A program made the translations under genes and the position numbers. This document shows, in pieces, positions 47,173-58,000 of a stretch of 64,000 nt of DNA (position 1 is the stretch's first letter; each line of letters opens with the position of its first letter). Source of the DNA: Mastacembelus armatus (taxonomy: Eukaryota; Chordata; Actinopteri; Synbranchiformes; Mastacembelidae); NCBI RefSeq assembly GCF_900324485.2, contig NC_046646.1, forward strand, positions 24,164,751 to 24,228,750, in the 5' to 3' direction. The notes under the pieces were generated by a model, which saw nothing but the letters and a program-made list of their open reading frames with translations, had not been told where the DNA came from and ran no database searches.

Positions 47173-47412
47173 GCCTAACAGCAAGAAGGTTCCTGGTTTG
47201 AAACCCATCAGGGACCTTTCTGTGTGGAGTCTGCATGTTCTCCCTGTGCTTGTGTGGGTTTTCTCCAGGTACTCTGGTTTCCTCCCACAGTCCAAAAACA
47301 TGTATGTCAGGTTGATTGGTGACTCTAAATTGCCCATAGGAGTGAGTGTGAGTGTGTGAGGTTGTTTGTCTCTATGTGGCCCTGTGATGGACTGGGGACC
47401 TGTCCAGGGTGA
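47173..47412 (+). mobile_element. SINE-like repeat, truncated copy
   Basis: Starts at CAGCAAGAAGGTTCCTGG and ends at GACCTGTCCAGGGTG. It is nearly identical to 50,140-50,370, including GGTTTGAAACC in the B-box position. The 5' head and 3' tail are missing. The open frame across it (47,171-47,359) is not a gene. Confidence 0.8.
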
Positions 47413-48198
47413 TGTTGGTGTTGGGCCTCAGTGAGTAACAAGCAGCAGTGAGTGAAAAATAATGAAACTCTGCCCAGAATCAGCTCAATCAATAACAAGC
47501 AAACTGCATCAGAATAGCAGGAAGTAATGCTAACAGGTCAATATAATTTCATTTTATATCAACATTTTCTGTGATCAAGAAGACAAATAAAGTCAGATAA
47601 ACCTCTGTTCAGAAATATGAACAGAGGTTTATAACAGTTGGAAATCTGCTCATCAGGTCTAGGTTGTCTCTGCAGTGGACAGGAGTTTTCCAAAATAGTT
47701 TTGTGTTGTGTATTAAAGTAGAATTGTATTATTTTTATTTCACTAATGAAATTATCCCTGAAACTTAAATATAATGTCTTTAACATGTGAGGTTTTTTTT
47801 AATAATATATTGATTTATCTACCACATGCTATCCACCATGTTTCACAATAAAGCAGGGTTGTAATGGTGTTAAATAAATGAAAATACAATAAATGGTTCA
47901 GGAATAAGGTATACACACAAATATTATATCAGACTTGCTTCTTGCAGTTGTAAACAATAAAATCAACTAATATAAATAAATAGTTTTTTGAAATATTAAA
48001 CTAATGTGTTATTTTACTAATGCATTTATATCACATGTAGTCTAGAGTAAACCATAAACACCATCAGCAATTCACCTTAAATTTCTGAATGTTTTTCTCC
48101 CACTTTACCACATTTTAAAGATGCAGAGTGTTGCACCACACCAGGGTCTCCTCTAAAAATAATAGTGGAATCATTAAATGGTGATCTAGAATGAGGGT

Positions 48199-48994
48199 TC
48201 AGCATTGACTGGGACCACTGTGTTTCAGTCCACAGCTCAGATGGTACATGAGGACCGGTCTGATGGTCTGGTCTCTGAGTCCATAGATGAGAGAACTCAG
48301 ACACCTGGGTAGGACAAAAATAAACACATAGAAAACATTCCTGACACGTACAATTGCTAATGTTGGTAAAATAGTTAAGAGTGGTTGAATAAAAATGTTG
48401 TACATAGTTGAGATGAGACTGAGGCCCAGCTGCACCAGGTGCAGCAGCAGTGTGTTACGAGCCTTATGGGCTGAAGCTTTGTCTGTGGAGGCTGACCTGG
48501 CTGCTACTATCACACCAATGTAGGAGGAGGTGATTGCTACAGTAGCTGACGTGAACACAAGATAAGTGTACACTTTGTCAAATTGATCAGCTTTCAGATC
48601 AAGTAACAGGAATAAACCAGAGCATATATCTTTCATCAGCAGGCTCTCCATGTTTTTGAATAGAAAATTTATCAGTAAAAGAACTCGAATTAGGACATTT
48701 AGCAAACTGAAGGCCCAGACCACACAGATGGCCAGCCCTGTGTTTCTGATGGTGATGATGGTAGCGTGTCTCAGTGGGTAGCACACAGCTACATATCTCT
48801 CCAAAGACATCACTACCAGTGTGAGAGGAGAGATGTCATTTGAGAGCCTGGCGAGCATAATGAGAACACCACACACAGGATATGTTAGTAATATTCTGCA
48901 GGTGGACAGTAGGTACAGTAACTGACTCAGTGCTAACTGAACAGTGTCTGCAAAAAGCAGGTTATACAGTCTCTGACTGATTTGCATATGACAT
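48199..48994 (-). pseudogene. Odorant receptor 131-2-like, N-terminal deletion copy (OR1)
   Basis: From YNLLFADTVQLALSQLL to the stop it aligns closely with the intact receptor at 52011-52985, with the same MSLERYVAVCYPLRH and LPRCLSSLIYGLRDQTIRP motifs. The original start codon survives at 48,992-48,994 (MSYANQSET), but after GAGACTGT the sequence jumps straight to TM2. This is a 179-bp deletion, so the original frame stops at once. A different ATG at 48,985-48,987 happens to open the receptor frame (MQISQRLYNLL), giving 262 residues without the N-terminus and TM1. It is therefore almost certainly non-functional, though the remaining frame is undamaged. The deletion is probably recent. Confidence 0.88.
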
Positions 48995-49069
48995 TTTAGA
49001 GAAGCATAAATATAAACTTCTTGATGCTCTTGAAGAAAATTATTTCTCTGCAGTTTGCCTTCCTACAAT

Positions 49070-49126
49070 AATCAAGACATGTTATATTTAAAGTGTCACA
49101 CACTTTAAATATAACATGTCTTGATT
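49070..49126. repeat. Near-perfect DNA palindrome upstream of OR1
   Basis: Two 27-base arms (49,070-49,096 and 49,100-49,126), perfectly complementary by eye, flank a 3-base spacer CAC. The arms start AATCAAGACATG and end CATGTCTTGATT. The matching place upstream of the intact copy (near 53,085-53,105) has only one arm, so the palindrome arose by inverted duplication at OR1. Confidence 0.9.
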
Positions 49127-50110
49127 GTCCACATGCAAAACAGAAAAGGTTAGAAGCAGCTCTATGTGAGCAGAGCTGGTCTGCAGTTTTTCTCTGTCCT
49201 GACAACCTCTTTATTAGCTCAGTCCTTCCAGCTACTCCACATGACACTCATTCTGCTCCACGTCACAGCCCCACTATTGGGCATGGGAACATGTCCACAT
49301 TTGTTTAATAGTGACACATCAGTATGAGAACATGTTTTTGTAACAGTGATGGTCTGTTCTTCATCAGCAATGTCCACAAGCAAACCCAGAATCATCCACA
49401 AACATTCATGGTACGCAAACAGTTGTTAAGTCAGAAGTGGTGTCTGTGTCACTGTAGCCTGAGCTGATCACAGTCAATTCCTGTGACACTATCACTTGTG
49501 AGCACGAATAAGTAATATGTTAGCAGACTGTGAAGTAATTCCTCTAGTTACTTTCCTGTAATTGTTTTATACATGGGCATGAAAAGATATGACTTTAAAT
49601 GAAAAATTGTGATGTTGAAAAAAACAGTCCTATTGTTTAAGTTTTGCCTCTTTTGTGATGTCATGTGTGACAGACAAGCAGAAGTAATTTGTTAATGAAG
49701 CAGGCGCTACTTAGAATATCAGGCCTGGATACAAGAAGAATGAGATGGCAGTACTTTATAGCAGTGAATTTAAACGTAGAGGCAGTTTTAGGATGGCCAC
49801 CAGTTCTTGATGCAGCTCCTCTGAAAAGCAGGATTCACAAGCTCTTTGCTGAGACATGAATGTGGTGACACCTTGCAGAGTTCTCTACCAGTCTGCTGAA
49901 CAGTAGGTGGAAGATGTTTTGGGACTGTTGTGGTGAACTTGAGGGGAGCCCTCAACATCCCACATCTCTGTTTTGTCTCGTAGCCCCTAGTGCTCTTCAC
50001 AGCATCTCTCCACAGATGCTGCAAAGTTTAAAAAACTCTGCTGTCTGAGAGCCCTAAGGTGCTAGGTGGACCACTCTGGGCCTTTTCACACCACAGATGA
50101 GCATTTCACA

Positions 50111-50466
50111 GTGGTTGAGTGGTTAGCACTGTTGCCTCACAGCAAGAAGGTTCCTGGTTTGAAACCCATCAGGGGCCTTTCTGTGTGGAGTTTGCATGTT
50201 CTCCCTGTGCTTGTGTGGGTTTTCTCCAGGTACTCTGGTTTCCTCCCACAGTCCAAAAACATGTATGTCAGGTTGATTGGTGACTCTAAATTGCCCATAG
50301 GAGTGAGTGTGAGTGTGTGAGGTTGTTTGTCTCTATGTGGCCCTGTGATGGACTGGGGACCTGTCCAGGGTGGACCCCTGCCTTTCACCCAAAGAGAGCT
50401 GGGATAGGCTCCAGCAGATCCCTGGGACCCTGGTTGGGAATAAGGGGGTATAGATGATGGATGGAT
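50111..50466 (+). mobile_element. tRNA-type SINE-like repeat, near full length
   Basis: The head has a Pol III A-box-like GTGGTTAGCACTG and a B-box-like GGTTTGAAACC. The body includes TCCTCCCACAGTCCAAAAAC and GGGATAGGCTCCAGCAG, and the tail is GATGGATGGATG. This sequence type is very common in fish genomes. Other copies here are at 47,173, 8,808, 51,389 (diverged) and 18,118 (minus). Its tail joins the OR2 fragment directly. Confidence 0.8.
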
Positions 50467-50742
50467 GAAGTGAAGCATAAGTGTCCCATTCATATTCAGA
50501 TTTAGGTAGATTTGTGACTAAAACTGATGGTCCAAACCAGAACAATGGCTGGGCCTGTTCTTCTCATGTTGAAGATGGTAGCGTGTCTCAGTGGATAGCA
50601 TACAGCTACATATCTCTCAACTGACATCACAGCCAGGGTGAGAGGGGAGACTGTCGCTGTAAAAACCAAAAGCAGGACAACGGTGCCACATGCATAATAT
50701 GTCATTTTTATCTGTAAGGACGCCAGAAAGTAAAGCAAAATA
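50466..50742 (-). pseudogene. Odorant receptor fragment (OR2), recent copy of OR5
   Basis: The fragment corresponds to positions 58,233-58,727 of the intact receptor at 58001-58954, minus two internal blocks. It covers TM3 to TM4 (MTYYACGTVVLLLVFTATVS, SVERYVAVCYPLRH, GPAIVLVWTISF). In the 219-base block 50,524-50,742 I count three mismatches to OR5, about 98.6% identity. It has no start, no TM1-2 and no C-terminal half. One end meets the SINE-like repeat. Confidence 0.88.
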
Positions 50743-50879
50743 AACTCAAAAAATTAAGTAATAATAGAGTAGGATGGCACATTTTACGTTAATGTTTATG
50801 ATAATTTTGCATGTCGATCATCTTTACAAGCTAATTTCCAAATCGGAAAGATGTAAGTTTGTAAAATGTGAACTTCTCC

Positions 50880-51070
50880 TAACTTTTCCATATAATGATG
50901 TGTGTTATTGTTGTTATGGGAAAATTGTCTCACCAAATCCAATGTTGACTCATTTAGATGCATTAAGTATTCAAACTCTTGCTCATTAATGTCTTCAGTA
51001 AATACTGATATCATTAATGCTCCCTGTGCATGTCAGAGCCATTTGTGGAGACCACTGTGGAGAAAAAGTT
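50880..51070 (+). repeat. Cluster-specific intergenic block, copy 1
   Basis: This is the matching copy of the blocks at 60,100-60,400 and, more weakly, 60,800-61,080. It lies just right of the OR2 fragment, so it may have been duplicated together with it. Confidence 0.7.
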
Positions 51071-51388
51071 CAAGAAGCACAAACAAGTCCAAAGCAAAAC
51101 AGGAAACGTCTCTATCAAGTCCCAGTCTCTCGACCTGCTCCATGCATCATGTGAGAAGTCATGTTTATAGAATAATGTGTCTTTCTTTGAAGCACTTTGA
51201 CATTCCATAATTGTAAATGTGAAAAGATATGTTCTCGTTCAAAGCACAAAAGTTGGCTGTGCTTTATGTTTGTCACTGTTCTTGCTCTTCACTCGTTGTT
51301 TTACACACTTTCAATAAAATTGGAGGCAGAGAAGGAGGGACAAGCCCCCCCCCCCAAGCATTTAGAGGAAATGAATTATGTTGGAGTG

Positions 51389-51475
51389 GCCCTGTGATGG
51401 ACTGGTGACCTGCCCAGGGTGTACCCCTGCCTTTCCAGCCCCCCAGTGACCACCTAGGGGAAAAGTGGTATCAGT
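51389..51475 (+). mobile_element. Diverged SINE-like fragment
   Basis: GGCCCTGTGATGGACTGGTG, then ACCTGCCCAGGGTGTACCCC, matches the middle of the copy at 50,111-50,466 with several changes and a shortened end. Confidence 0.6.
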
Positions 51476-52010
51476 GATAGATGTCAGTATTTTTAAATGG
51501 ACAGTTTTTTTGCATTGCAGTGACCTGAAAAACAGACAAATAACCATGTGGTGCATTCACATCAGAGGCAGATTAAGAAAGAATATGGGACTATTATTAT
51601 TCTGAGCTGTATTATTTTATTTTACTAAGTATTCTTATAGAACATAAGCAATTGTGACAGCTGTACCAAATTGTTTCTAAATATTATGTGAGATATGATG
51701 TTACACAATAGGGCTGGAACCATTGCAGTGGAGTCAAACAAGTTTCAATACAGTGAAACGAGCCAGGGATAAAGTATACATGCTAACAGTATTATTTTTG
51801 CATGTTGCAGTTGTAGGCAATAAAAACAACTTACAGCTAAATTGTTCTTTGCAATATTAAGCCAGTGTGTTATTTTACTAATGCATTCATATTAAAATTA
51901 CACATCAACTCTAGAGTTGACCTTAAATACCATCGAATTTCTTATTTGTTATTTGCAAGCCTACAGTATCAGTTCATTCTCCCACTCTAACACACACACA
52001 ATGTGGGAGT

Positions 52011-52985
52011 TCAGCATTGATTGGGACTGTGGAGTTTCAGTCCACAGCTCAGGTGGTACATGAGGACCGGTCTGATGGTCTGGTCTCTGAGCCCATAGAT
52101 GAGAGAACTCAGACACCTGGGTAGGACAAAAATAAACACATAGAAAACATTCTTGATGCGTGTAATTGCTAACCTCGGTAGGATAGTTGACAATGATTGA
52201 ATAAAAAGGTTGTGCATAGTTGAGATGAGACTGAGGCCCAGCTGCACCAGGTGCAGCAGCAGTGTGTTACGAGCCTTATGGGCTGAAGCTTTGTCTGTGG
52301 AGGCTGACCTGGCTGCTACTATCACACCAATGTAGGAGGAGGTGATTGCTACAGTAGCTGACGTGAGCACAAGATAAGTGAACGCTTTGTCATATTGATC
52401 AGTTATTGGATCAAGTAATAGAAATATATCAGAGCATATATCTTTCATCAGCAGGCTCTCCATGTTTTTGAATAGAAAATTTATCAGTAAAAGAACTCGA
52501 ATTAGGACATTTAGCAAACTGAAGATCCAGACCACACAGATGGCCAGCCCTGTGTTTCTGATGGTGATGATGGTAGCGTGTCTCAGTGGGTAGCACACAG
52601 CTACATATCTCTCCAAAGACATCACTACCAGTGTGAGAGGAGAGATGTCATTTGAGAGCCTGGCGAGCATAACGAGAACACCACACACAGGATATGTTAG
52701 TATTATTCTGCAAACACCAATTATGTACAGTAACTGGCAAAGTGCTAACTGAACAGTGTCTGCAAAAAGCAGGTTATACAGTAAAATGTAACGGGAAGTC
52801 TCACAAAACACTGGTTTGCTCCTCAGGGTGAATAACATGGTCCCATTAATGCAGAGAAACACACAGCATGGCATTGCAAGGAGAGTGGAAAACACCACTC
52901 TTTCCAGTAATCCTCGATACTGTTGTTCAGCTGTGATGTTGACAATGATGATGCTAACAGTCTCTGATTGATTTGCATATGACAT
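52011..52985 (-). CDS. Odorant receptor 131-2-like (OR3), intact
   Basis: A single-exon, 324-residue class A GPCR of the fish OR131-2-like group, expected in cilia of olfactory neurons, where it would couple to the olfactory G protein. It starts MSYANQSETV with an N-glycosylation site (NQS) in a short N-terminus. TM1 is followed by LRSKPVFCETSRYILLYNLL, and TM2-3 by MSLERYVAVCYPLRHATI (the family's DRY-region equivalent). DKASAHKARNTLLLHLVQ lies at the IL3/TM6 boundary, and LPRCLSSLIYGLRDQTIRPV in TM7. An upstream in-frame ATG (53,097) adds 38 residues not shared by the paralogues, so MSYANQ was chosen. It is the closest relative of OR1. The ligand is unknown. Confidence 0.93.
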   Translation of the reverse strand: MSYANQSETVSIIIVNITAEQQYRGLLERVVFSTLLAMPCCVFLCINGTMLFTLRSKPVFCETSRYILLYNLLFADTVQLALCQLLYIIGVCRIILTYPVCGVLVMLARLSNDISPLTLVVMSLERYVAVCYPLRHATIITIRNTGLAICVVWIFSLLNVLIRVLLLINFLFKNMESLLMKDICSDIFLLLDPITDQYDKAFTYLVLTSATVAITSSYIGVIVAARSASTDKASAHKARNTLLLHLVQLGLSLISTMHNLFIQSLSTILPRLAITRIKNVFYVFIFVLPRCLSSLIYGLRDQTIRPVLMYHLSCGLKLHSPNQC

Positions 52986-53099
52986 TTTAGAAAAGCATTG
53001 AAAAGCAATAATAAATATAAACTTTTTGATGCTACTGAAACATATAAGCACAACAACTTTTATGTGGTTTTTGCTTCTACAGTGGTGAAGACATGTCAT

Positions 53100-54894
53100 C
53101 TTTAAAGTATTAACACCTGGTTACTTCACATGCAAAACAAAAAATGATCCTTGTACATTTCCCTGTATTGACAGTCAGCAGGTTAGAGGCAGTTCTTGAT
53201 TCTGTGTGGGCAGAGCTGGTCTGCAGTTTTTCTCTGTCCTCTCAAACTGTTTATTAGCTCAGACATTCCAGGTACTCCACATGACACTCATTCTGCTCCA
53301 CGTCACAGCCCCACTGTTGGGAATGGGAACATGTGCCCAACATAGCATCGTTTTTTCTTGCTGTTTTTCTTTTATTTAGAGTGATCATGGATATCCTGTC
53401 AGCCTAAGTTTATGTTGTAAATTAGAAGGAGAAAGACTGTTTTTGGAACTGAGTTTGTTGCAATTGAAGAATAATTAGATGACTGTAGATTTGGTTTCAC
53501 TGGTCTACTTATTTTGGGAAATTATTGACGTCTGAGATAAAATGTGCTAATTTTTACATATTGTGATTAGATGAATTAGAAAACTTGTGACAAAGGTGCT
53601 GGTTGGCTAAAGTTTTCAAGATATTTCACGATATAGATTTGTCTGTACAAGGGTTTATTTGTCTGCAAGGGAGGGGGGAACTGATAATCATGATGCCTCG
53701 TAACTTCTTGACAAACTATGTAGAACATTGAAAATGGTACCGCATGAAAGTTTATAAATTCTGAGAAAAACACTTTTTAATAGGGTCAGAGCACCTGAAG
53801 TTTATTTAATGCACAGCAAAAAAATTTGCCCACATGTATGTTTAGTTTGTCATGGACAGTTTGCCTAAAGGATTCTGGGATATAATTCTCATATGAAGAT
53901 TCCTAAATAACCTTACAACCCATTCTGCCAACAATCTGTGCACAGAGCAGCTGATCTGGGGAAGAGATATTCAACTGACCTTGTGCTAGACTTTGTGGAA
54001 GAAGTTGTCCAGTGCAAACAATTGATTGTGGCAATCGCAGTCAAAAAAGCTGCTACACATCTGATGCCATAAGTTGAGTTCACTACCCGGGATCGACATT
54101 GTCAGTGTGATGTTAACTAGCTGCAGATGTGTTTACACCACTACCAACATGGCAACAGAGACGAAGGCGTGTGAGGATACTGGTGGACCAATAAAGACCA
54201 ATAAGTTTCAGTCCGACTATCTGTTCAAGTGGAATTTCACCACTGTCATGCTTGAGCAGCTGTTTGAGCAGGTTATTGCTGTGTCTTTCCTAAAGAAACT
54301 TAACAATGCAGCCCCTCACCAAGGCTACCCAAATAATGTGTGGGGAACTGTGCGCTGGACTCTCTTTATCCAGTTTTTTTTATCAGAAATAGAGACCAGG
54401 CTGCATGTTGAAATATCTGACTTGGTGGCTGCCTGCACTTTTACAAACATGGTGCGAGGCCAGTTGGAAACACAGTTCCAATAATGAAATCCATCCCGAT
54501 CGATGCTGTTAGTTTTCTCAAACATAGTGGCAAATTAGTGTCTCCAGGATCTTATTTGGCAGAAAGATGTGCTAGTGCTAGTAGTTTATCTAGAAGATCA
54601 CAAACATTATCAATGCAAGTTCTGTATTTTTAAAGCACATACTGTTAGTACTGAATTTTCAGTGTGTGACTTTTAATAAATCTGAAAATATGAGTTCATG
54701 CTATATCTACAACACAGTACTGTGTAGAAACATACTTTCTGAAAGACAGACATTATTTTGCTTTATATAACATTTATATAGCGTAGATCATTAAAAACAT
54801 CAAGCAATTGTCAGTTTACTTTGCAAATGTTTTCACACATTAATTCCCTTAATTTGGAATAAATTATCACCTTAATGTTAAAAATAATTGTTGT
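53100..54894. other. Spacer between OR3 and OR4
   Basis: 53,210-53,330 is a block shared with 49,160-49,290 upstream of OR1 (GCAGAGCTGGTCTGCAGTTT and CACGTCACAGCCCCACT). The rest is AT-rich. A 136-codon plus frame at 54,074-54,484 is listed separately. No other gene was seen. Confidence 0.5.
54074..54484 (+). CDS. Unrecognised 136-codon open frame
   Basis: I do not recognise this protein. From the second Met the frame reads MATETKACEDTGG and later KFQSDYLFKWNFTTVMLEQL, ending GQLETQFQ. Composition is balanced rather than repeat-like, and it is the only sizeable plus-strand frame in this receptor spacer. It shows no signal peptide, no membrane segment and no known motif. It could be a remnant of a transposon gene, part of an unrelated gene, or chance. 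Confidence that it is a functional gene is low. Confidence 0.2.
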   Translation: MSSLPGIDIVSVMLTSCRCVYTTTNMATETKACEDTGGPIKTNKFQSDYLFKWNFTTVMLEQLFEQVIAVSFLKKLNNAAPHQGYPNNVWGTVRWTLFIQFFLSEIETRLHVEISDLVAACTFTNMVRGQLETQFQ

Positions 54895-55875
54895 TTAAGA
54901 ATTGAAAACTACGCTGATTTTAGGTTTCGATGTAAAAACTGAGAGCAAAGGTGAGCGTCTCCACTGACAGCACAGATGGTACATGAGGACTGGTCTGATG
55001 GTCTGGTCTCTGATTCCATAGATCAGACAACTCAGACATCTTGGAAGGATGATAATACACAAATAAAACACAATTTGAATGCGCACAATTATAATCCTGT
55101 CGAGGGTCCTTGAGATAGCTGTGAGCAGTGAGTTGTGTATAGTTGAGATGAGACTGAGGCCCAGCTGCACCAGGTGCAGCAGCAGTGTGTTACGAGCCTT
55201 ACGGGCTGAAGCTTTGTCTGTGGTGGCTGACCTGGCTGCTACCATCACACCAATGTAGGAGCCAGCGACTGTCACACCAGCTGAAACAAACACAAAATAT
55301 GTGAAGGCTGTGTCATAAAGCTCAGACACTGGAGAAAGCAACATGCTTTTGGTCGCACAGAAGTCTTTCATTTGCAGGCTCTGCAGGTCTTTAAATGGAA
55401 AATTTAAGAGTAGAAGAACTTGAGTAAAGACATTTAGTAAACTAAAGATCCAGACCACACAGATGGCCACCCCTGTGTTTCTGATGGTGATGATGGTAGC
55501 ATGTCTCAGTGGGTAGCACACAGCTACGTATCTCTCCAGAGACATTAACACCAGTGTGAGAGGAGAGATGTTACTTGTGAGAATGGCAAGAGTAACAAGG
55601 ACACCACATTCAGGATACAGTAATATTTTTCTACCAGCAGCCAGTAGGTACAGCAACTGGCTCAGTGCTAACTGAACAGTGTCTGCAAAAAGCAGGTTAT
55701 ACAGTAAAATGTAACGGGAAGTCTCACAAAACACTGGTTTGCTCCTCAGGGTGAATAACATGGTCCCATTAATGCAGAGAAACACACAGCATGGCAGCGT
55801 AGTCACAGTGGAAAGCATCACTCTTTCCATTAAACCCTGTCCAAGGCTGATGGTCGTCAGTGAGGCATTTGACAT
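54895..55875 (-). CDS. Odorant receptor 131-2-like (OR4), intact
   Basis: A single-exon receptor of 326 residues. It starts MSNASLTTIS with an NAS glycosylation site. It shares LRSKPVFCETSRYILLYNLL, MSLERYVAVCYPLRHATI, KARNTLLLHLVQLGLSLIS and LPRCLSCLIYGIRDQTIRPV with OR3. The extracellular loop 2 and TM5 region (FKDLQSLQMKDFCATKSMLL) differs clearly, as expected for a different ligand range. The C-tail is longer than that of OR3. No damage is seen. Confidence 0.93.
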   Translation of the reverse strand: MSNASLTTISLGQGLMERVMLSTVTTLPCCVFLCINGTMLFTLRSKPVFCETSRYILLYNLLFADTVQLALSQLLYLLAAGRKILLYPECGVLVTLAILTSNISPLTLVLMSLERYVAVCYPLRHATIITIRNTGVAICVVWIFSLLNVFTQVLLLLNFPFKDLQSLQMKDFCATKSMLLSPVSELYDTAFTYFVFVSAGVTVAGSYIGVMVAARSATTDKASARKARNTLLLHLVQLGLSLISTIHNSLLTAISRTLDRIIIVRIQIVFYLCIIILPRCLSCLIYGIRDQTIRPVLMYHLCCQWRRSPLLSVFTSKPKISVVFNS

Positions 55876-58000
55876 TTTAGAGACTCACTGAAGTGACTTG
55901 TGAACATAACCGGATGGCAAAAACAGAAGCAATTCCTATCCCTTTATATTCCTACAGCAGTGAATATGTGTCAGCAGGCAATGCCACTGAATTCACATAA
56001 AAAAAAACCCCAAATGATCCATGTAGTTAGCAAAGTATGCTTGTTTTCTTGAGAGCAGAGTTGTTTTGCAGGGTTTGTTTGCCCAACAAATTATTTATAA
56101 CCTGTTCTTACGCCCACTTCACACTGAACAATCCCATGTCAATACTGTTTTACTATTGGTGATGTCATCTCAGCACAACCCCCTTGAAACCCTGACCCAC
56201 TTCATCAAAGTATCGATGCAGGAGAAATTACGATGAATATACACAAAATTATACTTGTTCTCTTAGAGTTGTCTAAGTGTTTTAAACTTGGCCATTAAAA
56301 CTCTATAGTGTTTGGAAAGGACAGGGAAAGTGATGATATCGAGTCTGTTCTGGTGTTGTATTTACTTTAAAACCAACAAAACAATAGGTGTTTATGTAAA
56401 GGCTGGTGTTGCTTATTGTTATTATCTGTGGACTTCATTTATTTGAGAGTGAGTGATAGTATCTGATAGTGATCTGGTATAAAAAACAAAGACTTGCTGC
56501 AAGTCCCACAGAAAGGTGTTGATGTGGGTATTTCAGGAGGACATTTGCATGTTTGCAAATTATTGCCATGAAGATTTATCATCTGTAATATTCAAAATTG
56601 AGGCAGGTAAGCCTCACAGCCTCACACCATCGTATTGGCCTTCCAACAACATATTAAGCACTGAACACAACACACTAAGACAGGTTGTTTATGCTCAGCC
56701 TTAACAATCAATTCATTGTGTGGGTTCTAGGCAGTTCTTTACCCAGTTGACTTTGATGGTTTATTACAATGTGGAAATCGCTGTTTGCTCGATGAATGAG
56801 AGTGTATGAAACAACCATCTGTGTAAGACATTCTTACTATTAGGGCATAGTATGATAACACCAGGTGGTGCTTGGTGACTCTGAACATGAAAGAGAGACT
56901 GAAAGGGAACCAGCAAAGCCTCTGAAACATGAACCAAGGGACTGTGCTTTCTTTCCATGACTTTGTTTGTTGGACCGGTGGAGGCAAGAGCTGATTACAC
57001 TGATTACATTACAATTCATATCCTGCTTCTTCTTCCCCTCTCTGGGTGAGACAGAGTCACTGCAGACAGCTACTGTCCAACTGACAAAAAAAAACACAAT
57101 GCTCTGAATGCAGCAAAGTGTTAAAGTGTCTACCTTAGCTTGTTGACTGAACAGCTGAACAGGTGCTTGTCTCTGTGCTCCCTGCATTGTTGGGTGTGTT
57201 CAGTCACATGTAGCTAGTGTGTAAATTCGACACTGTTCAATTGTCTTATTATCTAAAAATAACAAATATTCTACAGTTTGGTTTGATTTGGTTTTATTGT
57301 AAGTCACTGAGTATTTTAATATGGAAAAAGAGTAGAAACAATGAAAGTCAGTCTGATGTGTTTGTGCCTCAGGTAATGTAACAACATCATAGTGTTCAAA
57401 AAGTGTCAAATCTATTAAAAACTGATTCATTCACATAAAAGTGATGAGTTAATCTACTGTGACAAGGCCGCCATTATTCTGAATAGTCCATTATTTAAAG
57501 CATTTATACCATTTATACATCGTTTAAGTTGTTTTCATGATGTGACACCAAACCCAAGCATTATTTTATCACTGTCTGATAATATGCACTGTAGTACATG
57601 CAGCTTCTGCCTTGTGTGTACAATCGTTTTAAATAAAATGTTTCAGAGTAGGTTCTAAAACATTTGCAGCTTATTTGATGTCAAGACAAAGAATATATTA
57701 AGATATTTGTATATTTTTACAAAGTAAAATAATTAAACTTGTGACACTATGCAAGAACAGCAGACAGTAATTTATATGATGTATAATTAAGAAGTATTTC
57801 ATAAATGTATATTAAGTGAAACCTTCCAGTTTTCTAATAATCCTTTCTTTAAACAGTAGATAAATATAGATTGATGTTATTGTTGTAGCAGCATTCATCA
57901 TAATGGGCTCTGTCTTTGGAAAACAAACATTTTGCTAACTGCTTAGAAAATGTACGGCAGAAAACTAGAAGGTGCATTTAAAAGTCGTTGCATGAAATGA
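55876..58000. other. Spacer between OR4 and OR5
   Basis: Sequence at 56,058-56,080 (GAGCAGAGTTGTTTTGCAGG) resembles the block upstream of OR1 and OR3. Nothing else was recognised, and the open frames are short and unsupported. Confidence 0.45.

Noticed and set aside
47171-47359. 62-residue frame (MPNSKKVPGLKPIRDLSVW)
   Set aside because: It is a translation of the SINE-like repeat. The same frame recurs in the copy at 50.1 kb.
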